5,158 nt of DNA from Eudoraea sp. (GTDB lineage Bacteria > Bacteroidota > Bacteroidia > Flavobacteriales > Flavobacteriaceae), in contig JABDPH010000223.1 in NCBI GenBank assembly GCA_013042925.1, positions 1-5,158 on the forward strand. The letters run 5' to 3'. This document shows positions 1-4,705 of the stretch, piece by piece. A program made the translations under genes and the position numbers. The notes beneath the pieces were generated by a model that had not been told where the DNA came from, made no database searches, and saw only the letters and a program-made list of their open reading frames with translations. Each line of letters begins with the position of its first letter. The stretch's first letter is position 1.

Positions 1-394
1 GCATATTAAGTTTCTCCATTGCGTCGTGTTCAATTTCCTGATAGGATTTAGAGGCTAATTTTTTAGCCGGAAGCATTACATTCTCCAGCACTGTGAATTC
101 CGACAGCAGGTAATGAAATTGAAATACAAAACCAATATGCCTGTTCCTGATTTGCGACAATTCTTTATGCGGTTTACCGGTTACGAGTTCTTCATTTAAA
201 AACAACTCACCTTCATAGTCGGTATCCATAGTGGAAAGAATATAAAGTAAAGTTGATTTTCCCGAACCCGATTTGCCCATAATAGAGGCAAATTCTCCTT
301 CTTCAACACTAAAGCTGATATCTTTTAAGACATGAAAATCTACAGGTTTTCTAAAATACTTGTTAATAGTTTTTGTTTCCAGTACCGTTCCCAT
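1..394 (-). CDS. ABC transporter ATP-binding protein, LolD/MacB type (partial, C-terminus beyond window edge)
   Basis: This is the nucleotide-binding subunit of an ABC exporter, a cytoplasmic ATPase expected to power the permease encoded just upstream. Translation from the ATG at 394 gives 131 residues and is open at the window edge. The Walker A motif GKSGSGKST is at residues 40-48. The Q-loop is at Q92 in FVFQFHYLL, followed by FTVLENVMLPA, a run typical of the LolD/MacB/DevA subfamily rather than of importers. The signature motif, Walker B and H-loop lie outside the window. The start is 9 bp after the permease stop, with no obvious Shine-Dalgarno sequence, so it is the last visible gene of the operon. 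In MacB the ATPase and permease are fused; here they are separate, as in LolCDE and DevBCA. Family is confident; substrate is unknown. Confidence 0.93.
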   Translation of the reverse strand, partial: MGTVLETKTINKYFRKPVDFHVLKDISFSVEEGEFASIMGKSGSGKSTLLYILSTMDTDYEGELFLNEELVTGKPHKELSQIRNRHIGFVFQFHYLLSEFTVLENVMLPAKKLASKSYQEIEHDAMEKLNM

Positions 395-403
395 AATTGT
401 GAA

Positions 404-1666
404 TTAGGTTCCCCGAATAATTCGCACAGGATCTATTTTTTTAGCTTTATTAGAGGGTAAATAGCCGGCAATAAATGTAGAAATAAGGGCAAACGTAATT
501 CCGATAAAATAATAGCCAGGATTATAATTTACAGGAAATGTACTAATAGTTGGTAATGCCTCGGTTTCGAATGGGATATTATCGATAACCCTTGATAAAA
601 AAAATCCGATTATCAATCCAATAAATCCACCCGCAACGCCAATTATCATAGCCTGACTCATAAATATAAGCTGAACATCTGTTCCCGAAAACCCCGTTGC
701 CTTAAGGATTGCTATATCTTTCATTTTTTCATAAATAAGCATATTCAGAATATTGTAGATTCCAAAGCCGGCCACAATGAGCAAAGTAATTGAAACTGCA
801 TAGGTAATTATATTTCTGATATTGCTACCCGTTTCAAACTGAGCATTTGCTTCATTAATATCTGTTGCTTTAATTTTAAACTGCCTTTCCAGTTGCCTGG
901 CCATGGTTGGAGCTTCTGATAGGTCGAATAGTTTAATATTGATATCGGTAATATAATTCTCTGCCTCTCCAAGTATTCTCTGAACGGTTTTAAGATTCGC
1001 AAAACTTTGAACATTATCTATTTCAGCAATTCCGCTCTGATAGATGCCAACTATCTTTAATGGAAAAACGGTCCCTTTAACGGTGCTAACCTGTATACGG
1101 TTCCCAACATTTAATGACATTTTTTTAGCCAGCCCTGATCCTAGTAAAATTCCATTGTCTGTATTTTTAAGCGCCTCCGGGCTACCCTCCACAATGTTAT
1201 CCTGAATATTTGAAAGTCGTACTTCCTCCATTATATCTACACCTACGAGATTACCTCCTAGCTCTATGGAACCGGACAAGTAAAATATCTGCGACCGGAG
1301 TTGTGGTGTTGCACCTTTCACATTTTCCTGATCTTTTAAATAGTGTAATATGGGAAGTGCATTATGTATTTTGAGTTGGCTCTGCTTAGGCTTAATGGAA
1401 TGTACCACGTTGAAGCCGTCGTCAAATTTGTCGTATAAGGAAATTGGTTGTTCTGCCGAAGGTTCAATTTCATTAAACATGTGTATATGAGGAGTCTGAT
1501 TAAGGATAAGATCATCTAACATTCCATTTAAACCGGTCATAAAACTTACCAATGTAATATAGGCTCCAATACCAAATGTAACGCCGAGAGAGGCAGTTAC
1601 TGTAGACTTCATCTTGGTTAACAGATGTGTTTTGGCAATACTTATTATTAACTTCCAGTTAGTCAT
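404..1666 (-). CDS. ABC transporter permease, MacB/FtsX (LolC/E, DevC) type
   Basis: This is the inner-membrane subunit of a tripartite, mechanotransmission-type ABC exporter, 420 aa. The layout is that of the MacB_PCD/FtsX family: TM1 at about residues 22-44, a large periplasmic domain at about 46-283, then three helices at about 286-311, 333-360 and 385-404. After TM2 comes the charged coupling segment EKMKDIAILKATGFS (from about residue 313), which matches the family's conserved cytoplasmic loop. The C-terminus, PSNKAKKIDPVRIIRGT, is the usual FtsX-family ending. It starts with ATG inside the end of the adaptor gene (ATGA, 4-bp overlap), which indicates translational coupling. The ATPase gene follows 9 bp downstream. 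The adaptor partner points to MacAB/DevBCA-like export rather than lipoprotein release by LolCDE, but the substrate cannot be read from sequence. Confidence 0.93.
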   Translation of the reverse strand: MTNWKLIISIAKTHLLTKMKSTVTASLGVTFGIGAYITLVSFMTGLNGMLDDLILNQTPHIHMFNEIEPSAEQPISLYDKFDDGFNVVHSIKPKQSQLKIHNALPILHYLKDQENVKGATPQLRSQIFYLSGSIELGGNLVGVDIMEEVRLSNIQDNIVEGSPEALKNTDNGILLGSGLAKKMSLNVGNRIQVSTVKGTVFPLKIVGIYQSGIAEIDNVQSFANLKTVQRILGEAENYITDINIKLFDLSEAPTMARQLERQFKIKATDINEANAQFETGSNIRNIITYAVSITLLIVAGFGIYNILNMLIYEKMKDIAILKATGFSGTDVQLIFMSQAMIIGVAGGFIGLIIGFFLSRVIDNIPFETEALPTISTFPVNYNPGYYFIGITFALISTFIAGYLPSNKAKKIDPVRIIRGT

Positions 1667-2766
1667 TCTTCCGGCTTTAATACGTAAGTATTCACATCCA
1701 AACCAGATCGAACTTCAACGCGTTCCATGTCTTCTACTCCTGTTACAATTTCGACAACGCCTTCTTCCGTTTTCACTTTGTTTTCACCAATAAGGTATTC
1801 CTTGGGAATAGTCAGGGCATTTTCTTTTTGGGAAACAATAATATTACCTTCTCCGGCCAATCCCGGATACAGTATTTCAGGCGGGTCTGTAAAAAGTGCT
1901 TCGATTTTGAAAGTCTGGGACCGCTCATCTTTTCTCGGATAAATTTTGCTTATAACTGCGGTGTATACTTTTGTCCCGTAGGCATCAAGAGTTATCAATA
2001 CTGTTTGGCCAATTTTCAACTTCACAATATCAACTTCGTCGACTAACATTTCAATTACAAAATCAGTTGCACTCCCTACAGCAGCAATGGGCTCCATAGA
2101 ATTAATTATCTCGCCCTGCTTTTTATAAAGCGCGTAAAGTTTGCCGTTAATTTTACTTTTTACCGTAAAATCTTTTGTAGCGATTAAAGAGGTCTGATAG
2201 TTGTTTTCTGCTTGTCTTAATTTTGTTTTTAATTCTGACTTAGTTCTCTCGAAATTTCCTTTAAGCAAATTCAGGTTATTACTTGATAATTCATATGCCA
2301 GTTTGCGATTTTCATATTCTATTTTTGATCCAATATTTTGTTCCCAGAGATTTTTTTGTCGTGCAAAATTAACAGAATCATTTTTATATTTAAGTTCAGC
2401 TGCTTTAATTTCATCTATCAGGGCTCTTATTATAGCATTACTCCCGCTGTAGTTCTCTCTTGCCAATTCCAGGTTTAGTTTTGCATTTTCGGTGTTTAGC
2501 TTTGGGGTGTTGTTAATGATTTGAGCTATTGGTGTGCCTTTGGCCAGGGTATCACCTTCGTCAACGAAATTTTTATCCAAAATGCCTCCTACAGCGGCGT
2601 ATACCTGGTAAAGGCTATCTGGCTGAATTGTTACTGATGAATAAACAGATTCTGTGATGGTTACTTCTGAGGGTAGTATCTTTTCCTGACCATCATTACA
2701 GCCTGTAAAGACAGAAATAAAGAGTAAGCTAAAAAGTAATCTATACGAAAAAGGAATGCATCTCAT
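1663..2766 (-). CDS. HlyD/MacA-like periplasmic adaptor (membrane fusion) lipoprotein
   Basis: This is the adaptor that would link the inner-membrane ABC permease to an outer-membrane channel. I place the start at the ATG at 2766 (367 aa). A TTG codon lies directly before it and would add one residue, but it is not needed. The N-terminus has a short hydrophobic signal ending in FTGC with Cys23, a plausible though imperfect lipobox (Phe at -3). Next come the first lipoyl half (about residues 55-84, GGILDKNFVDEGDTLAKG), a long charged, helical hairpin (about 90-200), the second lipoyl half (about 203-232, INGKLYALYKKQGEIINS), a beta-barrel region with DEVDIVKLKIGQ, and a C-terminal membrane-proximal domain. 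The gene lies 37 bp after the response regulator and overlaps the permease by 4 bp. Family assignment is strong; no TolC-like gene is in view. Confidence 0.9.
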   Translation of the reverse strand: MRCIPFSYRLLFSLLFISVFTGCNDGQEKILPSEVTITESVYSSVTIQPDSLYQVYAAVGGILDKNFVDEGDTLAKGTPIAQIINNTPKLNTENAKLNLELARENYSGSNAIIRALIDEIKAAELKYKNDSVNFARQKNLWEQNIGSKIEYENRKLAYELSSNNLNLLKGNFERTKSELKTKLRQAENNYQTSLIATKDFTVKSKINGKLYALYKKQGEIINSMEPIAAVGSATDFVIEMLVDEVDIVKLKIGQTVLITLDAYGTKVYTAVISKIYPRKDERSQTFKIEALFTDPPEILYPGLAGEGNIIVSQKENALTIPKEYLIGENKVKTEEGVVEIVTGVEDMERVEVRSGLDVNTYVLKPEE

Positions 2767-2803
2767 CAAGTTTATTTTGAGTTATCTGGTATAATTTAAC
2801 TTG

Positions 2804-3511
2804 CTAAATATCTACCTTCTCCAAAAGCAATTCAAGTTTTGGTTTTTGCTTTCTGCTCATGGGTAGTTGGTGTTTATCTATCTCCACACTTGTACATCCG
2901 AATTTTTCTACCTTGTTTAAATTTACAATATATGATCTATGAATCCTAAGAAATCGATCACTAGGTAGTTTGTCAGAAATTGATTTCATAGAACTTAGTA
3001 CTATCAGGTTCTCATTTTCGGTGATAATTTTTATATAATCACCAAGTGCTTCCACCCATTTAATTTCTTTTATATTGATCTTCCTATTTTTCATGTTGCT
3101 CCTCACCATTAAAAATTCCCCTTCTTCCACAGGCTCGCAGACTTTACCATAATTAATAGATGCTTTCTTAACAGCTTTATAAAATCGATCGATTTTTACA
3201 GGTTTTAATAAATAATCGGTTACACCATAGTCGAATGCTTTAAGAGCATGATTTGGATTAGCTGTAATAATTATGATCTCAATATTTTTATCTAAAGACT
3301 TAAGAAGATCAAAACCATTTATATGGGGCATTTCAATATCGAGTAGAATTAAATCAATTTTGTGATTTTTAATAATTCTGATTGCATCTATGGCGTTGTC
3401 GCATATGGCCGACAAATGCAGGTCTTCATGATTCTGTACCAGCTTACATATAATAGTCTGCTGTACCTTTGAATTCTCTACAACCAATGTATTTAAGCAT
3501 TTATTTTTCAT
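2804..3511 (-). CDS. LytTR-family response regulator (receiver plus LytTR DNA-binding domain)
   Basis: This is a two-component transcription regulator of the LytR/AlgR type, 235 aa, the usual length. The N-terminal receiver domain (about residues 6-122) has the phosphoacceptor D58 in LLDIEMPHINGF, switch residue T83 and K103-P104 (YLLKPV). The LytTR domain (about 131-235) shows IKWVEALGDYIKI and FLRIHRSYIVNL, both characteristic. The acidic pocket is unusual: where DD or ED is expected after beta-1, the sequence reads VVEN (E12, N13), so one Mg2+-coordinating acid is replaced. The only usable start is the ATG at 3511, because the next Met is residue 61. The adaptor gene follows after 37 bp in the same direction, so the protein probably belongs to, and may control, the exporter operon. 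No sensor kinase is visible in the window. Confidence 0.94.
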   Translation of the reverse strand: MKNKCLNTLVVENSKVQQTIICKLVQNHEDLHLSAICDNAIDAIRIIKNHKIDLILLDIEMPHINGFDLLKSLDKNIEIIIITANPNHALKAFDYGVTDYLLKPVKIDRFYKAVKKASINYGKVCEPVEEGEFLMVRSNMKNRKINIKEIKWVEALGDYIKIITENENLIVLSSMKSISDKLPSDRFLRIHRSYIVNLNKVEKFGCTSVEIDKHQLPMSRKQKPKLELLLEKVDI

Positions 3512-3518
3512 ACAAAAA

Positions 3519-3526
3519 CAAAGCTA
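3519..3526 (-). promoter_or_regulatory. -7 promoter box of the response regulator/exporter operon
   Basis: The minus strand reads TAGCTTTG, an exact match to the Bacteroidota -7 consensus TAnnTTTG. It lies 22 bp downstream of the dyad at 3549-3562. If the dyad is centred at -41.5, transcription would begin near 3514, only about 3 nt before the ATG at 3511. No clear -33 TTTG element is seen, which fits activator dependence. Confidence 0.55.
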
Positions 3527-3548
3527 AGCGCATTAAGTAAATAAAAGA

Positions 3549-3562
3549 ATGACTTTGATCAT
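3549..3562 (-). promoter_or_regulatory. Candidate Crp/Fnr-like operator upstream of the response regulator operon
   Basis: On the minus strand this reads ATGATCAAAGTCAT, a 5-N4-5 dyad with one mismatch between arms (ATGAT versus the inverse of GTCAT). It is related to the two dyads at 3725-3738 and 4315-4328. It ends 22 bp before a perfect TAnnTTTG box and 37 bp before the response regulator ATG. Identity of the binding protein is inferred only from geometry. Confidence 0.55.
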
Positions 3563-3618
3563 TGCCATTTTAGTATTCTGGCACTAAGAATAGTTTTATG
3601 GATCGTAAACAAATTGAG

Positions 3619-3632
3619 AATACTTAAGTATT
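3619..3632. repeat. 14-bp perfect palindrome AATACTTAAGTATT
   Basis: This is a perfectly self-complementary 14-mer in the middle of the divergent region, 107 bp from the response regulator start and 152 bp from the DoxX-like start. It could be an operator for a dimeric regulator. No T-tract follows, so it is not an evident terminator. An AT-rich palindrome of this length could also be chance. Confidence 0.45.
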
Positions 3633-3670
3633 GCTGCCCTTAATTTTAGTTTACAGCACAGAAATTATCT

Positions 3671-3696
3671 AAGTCTTTATCAACTTCAAAAGACTT
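3671..3696. repeat. Inverted repeat (8-bp arms AAGTCTTT/AAAGACTT, 10-bp spacer)
   Basis: The arms at 3671-3678 and 3689-3696 are perfectly complementary. They are followed immediately by the 8-bp palindrome CTTATAAG (3697-3704). It sits 29 bp upstream of the activator dyad of the DoxX-like gene. No T-run follows, and both flanking genes point away from it, so a terminator role is unlikely. An upstream operator is possible. Confidence 0.4.
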
Positions 3697-3724
3697 CTTA
3701 TAAGGTTAAATTGATAAGAGAAAA

Positions 3725-3738
3725 ATGACATTTGTCAC
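3725..3738 (+). promoter_or_regulatory. Candidate Crp/Fnr-like operator upstream of the DoxX-like gene
   Basis: The sequence is ATGACATTTGTCAC, a 5-N4-5 dyad whose inner 12 bases (TGACATTTGTCA) are the exact reverse complement of the core of the site at 4316-4327. It is followed after 22 bp by the -7-like box at 3761-3768, so its centre is near -41.5, the position of a class II activator site. It ends 46 bp before the start codon. Confidence 0.65.
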
Positions 3739-3760
3739 TTTTTATACAATTTAGAAACCT

Positions 3761-3768
3761 TAGTTTAG
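3761..3768 (+). promoter_or_regulatory. Putative -7 box of the DoxX-like gene
   Basis: TAGTTTAG differs from TAnnTTTG at one defined position. It starts 22 bp after the end of the dyad at 3725-3738, the same spacing as at the other two promoters of the window. The predicted transcription start is near 3773, giving a leader of about 12 nt. Confidence 0.5.
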
Positions 3769-3784
3769 CTTTTTTTGAAATAAG

Positions 3785-4222
3785 ATGAAGGAATTAGTAG
3801 CTCGCCTAATTTATAGAAGAACAAAAATCAACTTCATTTCGGTAAGCATAGGTATTGTATATCTGTGGTTCGGGATGCTCAAATTCTTTGCAGGGGTAAG
3901 TCCTGCTGAGGATATTGCCAAGGCAACCATTGAGCAGTTGACATTTGGAATTCTTACTCCCGAAATATCCATTATTTTACTTGCAGTTTGGGAAACCTTA
4001 ATAGGATTGTTCTTAATAGGCCACCTTTTTGTGAAATTTGCCTTAAAGCTGGCATTGATCCATATTATTCTGACTTTCTTACCATTTCTTTTTTTTCCGG
4101 ATCTTATATTCTCACAAGCACCCTTTGGTCTTACTCTTCTGGGGCAGTATATTATTAAAAATGTAATCATTTTGGGTGTTCTTGTTTTTTTGCTGAAAGA
4201 AAGTAATCAGGGCAGGATATAA
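3785..4222 (+). CDS. DoxX-like / DUF417-like four-helix integral membrane protein
   Basis: This is a 145-aa inner-membrane protein with four hydrophobic helices at about residues 17-36, 60-82, 85-104 and 117-137. The first helix carries YLWFGMLKFFAG followed by VSPAE, the W-F-G-x-L-K-F pattern of DoxX-related proteins. Other polar residues in or beside helices are E70 (WETLIG), H93 (HIILTF) and the LLGQYIIKN segment (118-126). The family's biochemical role is poorly defined; some members are linked to quinone or redox functions, and no catalytic motif allows a sharper call here. The ATG at 3785 is the first start after the predicted promoter. The gene appears monocistronic, since the next gene is 159 bp away with its own promoter. 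An opposite-strand open frame across it is a shadow. Confidence 0.8.
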   Translation: MKELVARLIYRRTKINFISVSIGIVYLWFGMLKFFAGVSPAEDIAKATIEQLTFGILTPEISIILLAVWETLIGLFLIGHLFVKFALKLALIHIILTFLPFLFFPDLIFSQAPFGLTLLGQYIIKNVIILGVLVFLLKESNQGRI

Positions 4223-4261
4223 CCCGATTTCTTATTGATTTTTGGTCAGGTTAATTAGTAT

Positions 4262-4274
4262 CTCTAAATTAGAG
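4262..4274. repeat. Short inverted repeat CTCTAA-A-TTAGAG
   Basis: This is a 13-bp interrupted palindrome, 40 bp after the DoxX-like stop codon. As RNA it would form only a 5-bp stem with a 3-nt loop and has no following T-tract, so a terminator call is not supported. It might be a protein-binding site or chance. Confidence 0.3.
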
Positions 4275-4314
4275 GAAGGTGTATTGGTATAATTATGACC
4301 AACACCTGTCAACA

Positions 4315-4328
4315 ATGACAAATGTCAT
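4315..4328 (+). promoter_or_regulatory. Candidate Crp/Fnr-like operator upstream of hpf-usp
   Basis: ATGACAAATGTCAT is a dyad with perfect 5-bp arms (ATGAC/GTCAT) around a 4-bp spacer. Its 12-base core is the reverse complement of the core at 3726-3737. It ends 22 bp before the -7-like box at 4351-4358 and 53 bp before the hpf start codon. TGAC at 4296-4299 and GTCA at 4308-4311 lie just upstream as additional half-site-like words. Confidence 0.65.
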
Positions 4329-4350
4329 AGTTTAACATTATACTCCGTGC

Positions 4351-4358
4351 GATCTTTA
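4351..4358 (+). promoter_or_regulatory. Putative -7 box of the hpf-usp unit
   Basis: GATCTTTA matches TAnnTTTG at four of six defined positions, so it is weak alone. Support comes from its position: 22 bp after the dyad at 4315-4328, identical to the other two promoters. Predicted transcription start is near 4363, giving a 19-nt leader. Confidence 0.4.
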
Positions 4359-4381
4359 ATCTAAAATCTAAATATTCTATT

Positions 4382-4681
4382 ATGACGATAAATATTCAAT
4401 ATGTTCAAATGCCAACAAGTGAATCTATGAGCGCAATTGTAACTTCTAAATTGGAAAAACTGGCAAATAAATATGATTGGATTATTAAGGCAGATGTTTT
4501 TTTTAAATTAGAAAATGACCCAACCGGTTCAGGCAAAATATGCGAAATACAACTAAGTGCACCCGGTCCCAGATTATTTGCAAAATCTAATCAGGATAAT
4601 TTTGAAAAGGCCGCCGCCACTACAATAAAGGAATTAGAAAACCAGCTCAAAAAGAGAAAGGAAATCTTTAAGAAGTATTGA
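4382..4681 (+). CDS. hpf: Short-form ribosome hibernation promoting factor (HPF/RaiA, S30AE family)
   Basis: This small cytosolic protein of 99 aa is expected to bind the decoding region of the 30S subunit and keep ribosomes inactive under stress or starvation. It shows the S30AE-domain layout: beta-strand 1 (INIQYVQM), helix 1 (SMSAIVTSKLEKLANKYDWI, about residues 15-34), strands with KADVFFKLEND and CEIQLSAPGPRLFAKS, and a basic C-terminal helix with FEKAAATTIKELENQLKKRKE (about 74-93). The length corresponds to short HPF/RaiA; the C-terminal dimerisation domain of long HPF is absent. The start is the first in-frame ATG, downstream of the dyad promoter. The usp gene begins 24 bp after the stop, so the two are probably cotranscribed. 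The gene may be a stress-specific paralogue, which the window alone cannot show. Confidence 0.88.
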   Translation: MTINIQYVQMPTSESMSAIVTSKLEKLANKYDWIIKADVFFKLENDPTGSGKICEIQLSAPGPRLFAKSNQDNFEKAAATTIKELENQLKKRKEIFKKY

Positions 4682-4705
4682 ATAAAATATTATAATTATA
4701 CAACC

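Larger units (their letters stand above)
3512..3784. other. Divergent intergenic region between response regulator and DoxX-like gene
   Basis: This 273-bp region separates two divergent transcription units and holds no credible gene. It contains two candidate activator dyads, each with a -7 box: 3549-3562 serves the leftward operon and 3725-3738 the rightward gene. Between them are a 14-bp perfect palindrome (3619-3632), an 8-bp-stem inverted repeat (3671-3696) and an abutting 8-bp palindrome (3697-3704). The region is strongly AT-rich. The density of symmetric elements suggests a complex regulatory region rather than decayed coding sequence. Confidence 0.75.

Noticed and set aside
808..1014. 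68-codon minus-strand open frame
   Set aside because: It lies inside the permease gene in another frame and has no domain features.
1727..2452. Plus-strand open frames of 71-83 codons
   Set aside because: They are antisense shadows of the adaptor gene, which has a complete and consistent domain layout.
2767..2769. TTG as the start codon of the adaptor gene
   Set aside because: An ATG follows immediately at 2766, gives the same signal peptide and is the more likely start.
3574..3592. Inverted repeat TATTCT-N7-AGAATA
   Set aside because: Arms are only 6 bp, AT-rich and without extension; it is likely chance in this AT-rich region.
3580..3600. TGGCAC at 3579-3584 as a sigma-54 (-24) element
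   Set aside because: The expected TTGC(A/T) -12 element is absent at the right spacing (the bases there are ATAG), so no sigma-54 promoter is supported.
3597..3629. Tiny open frame starting ATGGATCGT (9 codons)
   Set aside because: It is far too short, has no ribosome binding site or homology clue, and overlaps the palindrome.
3811..4170. 119-codon minus-strand open frame
   Set aside because: It is antisense to the DoxX-like gene, whose four-helix pattern and conserved residues are clear; the minus frame looks like no recognisable protein.
4223..4275. Rho-independent terminator after the DoxX-like gene
   Set aside because: No GC-rich stem followed by a T-run is present; the only inverted repeat has a 5-bp stem and no T-tract.
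4691..4700. Palindrome TATAATTATA before usp
   Set aside because: It is a low-complexity AT run expected by chance, and the 24-bp gap argues for cotranscription with hpf rather than a separate regulatory site.
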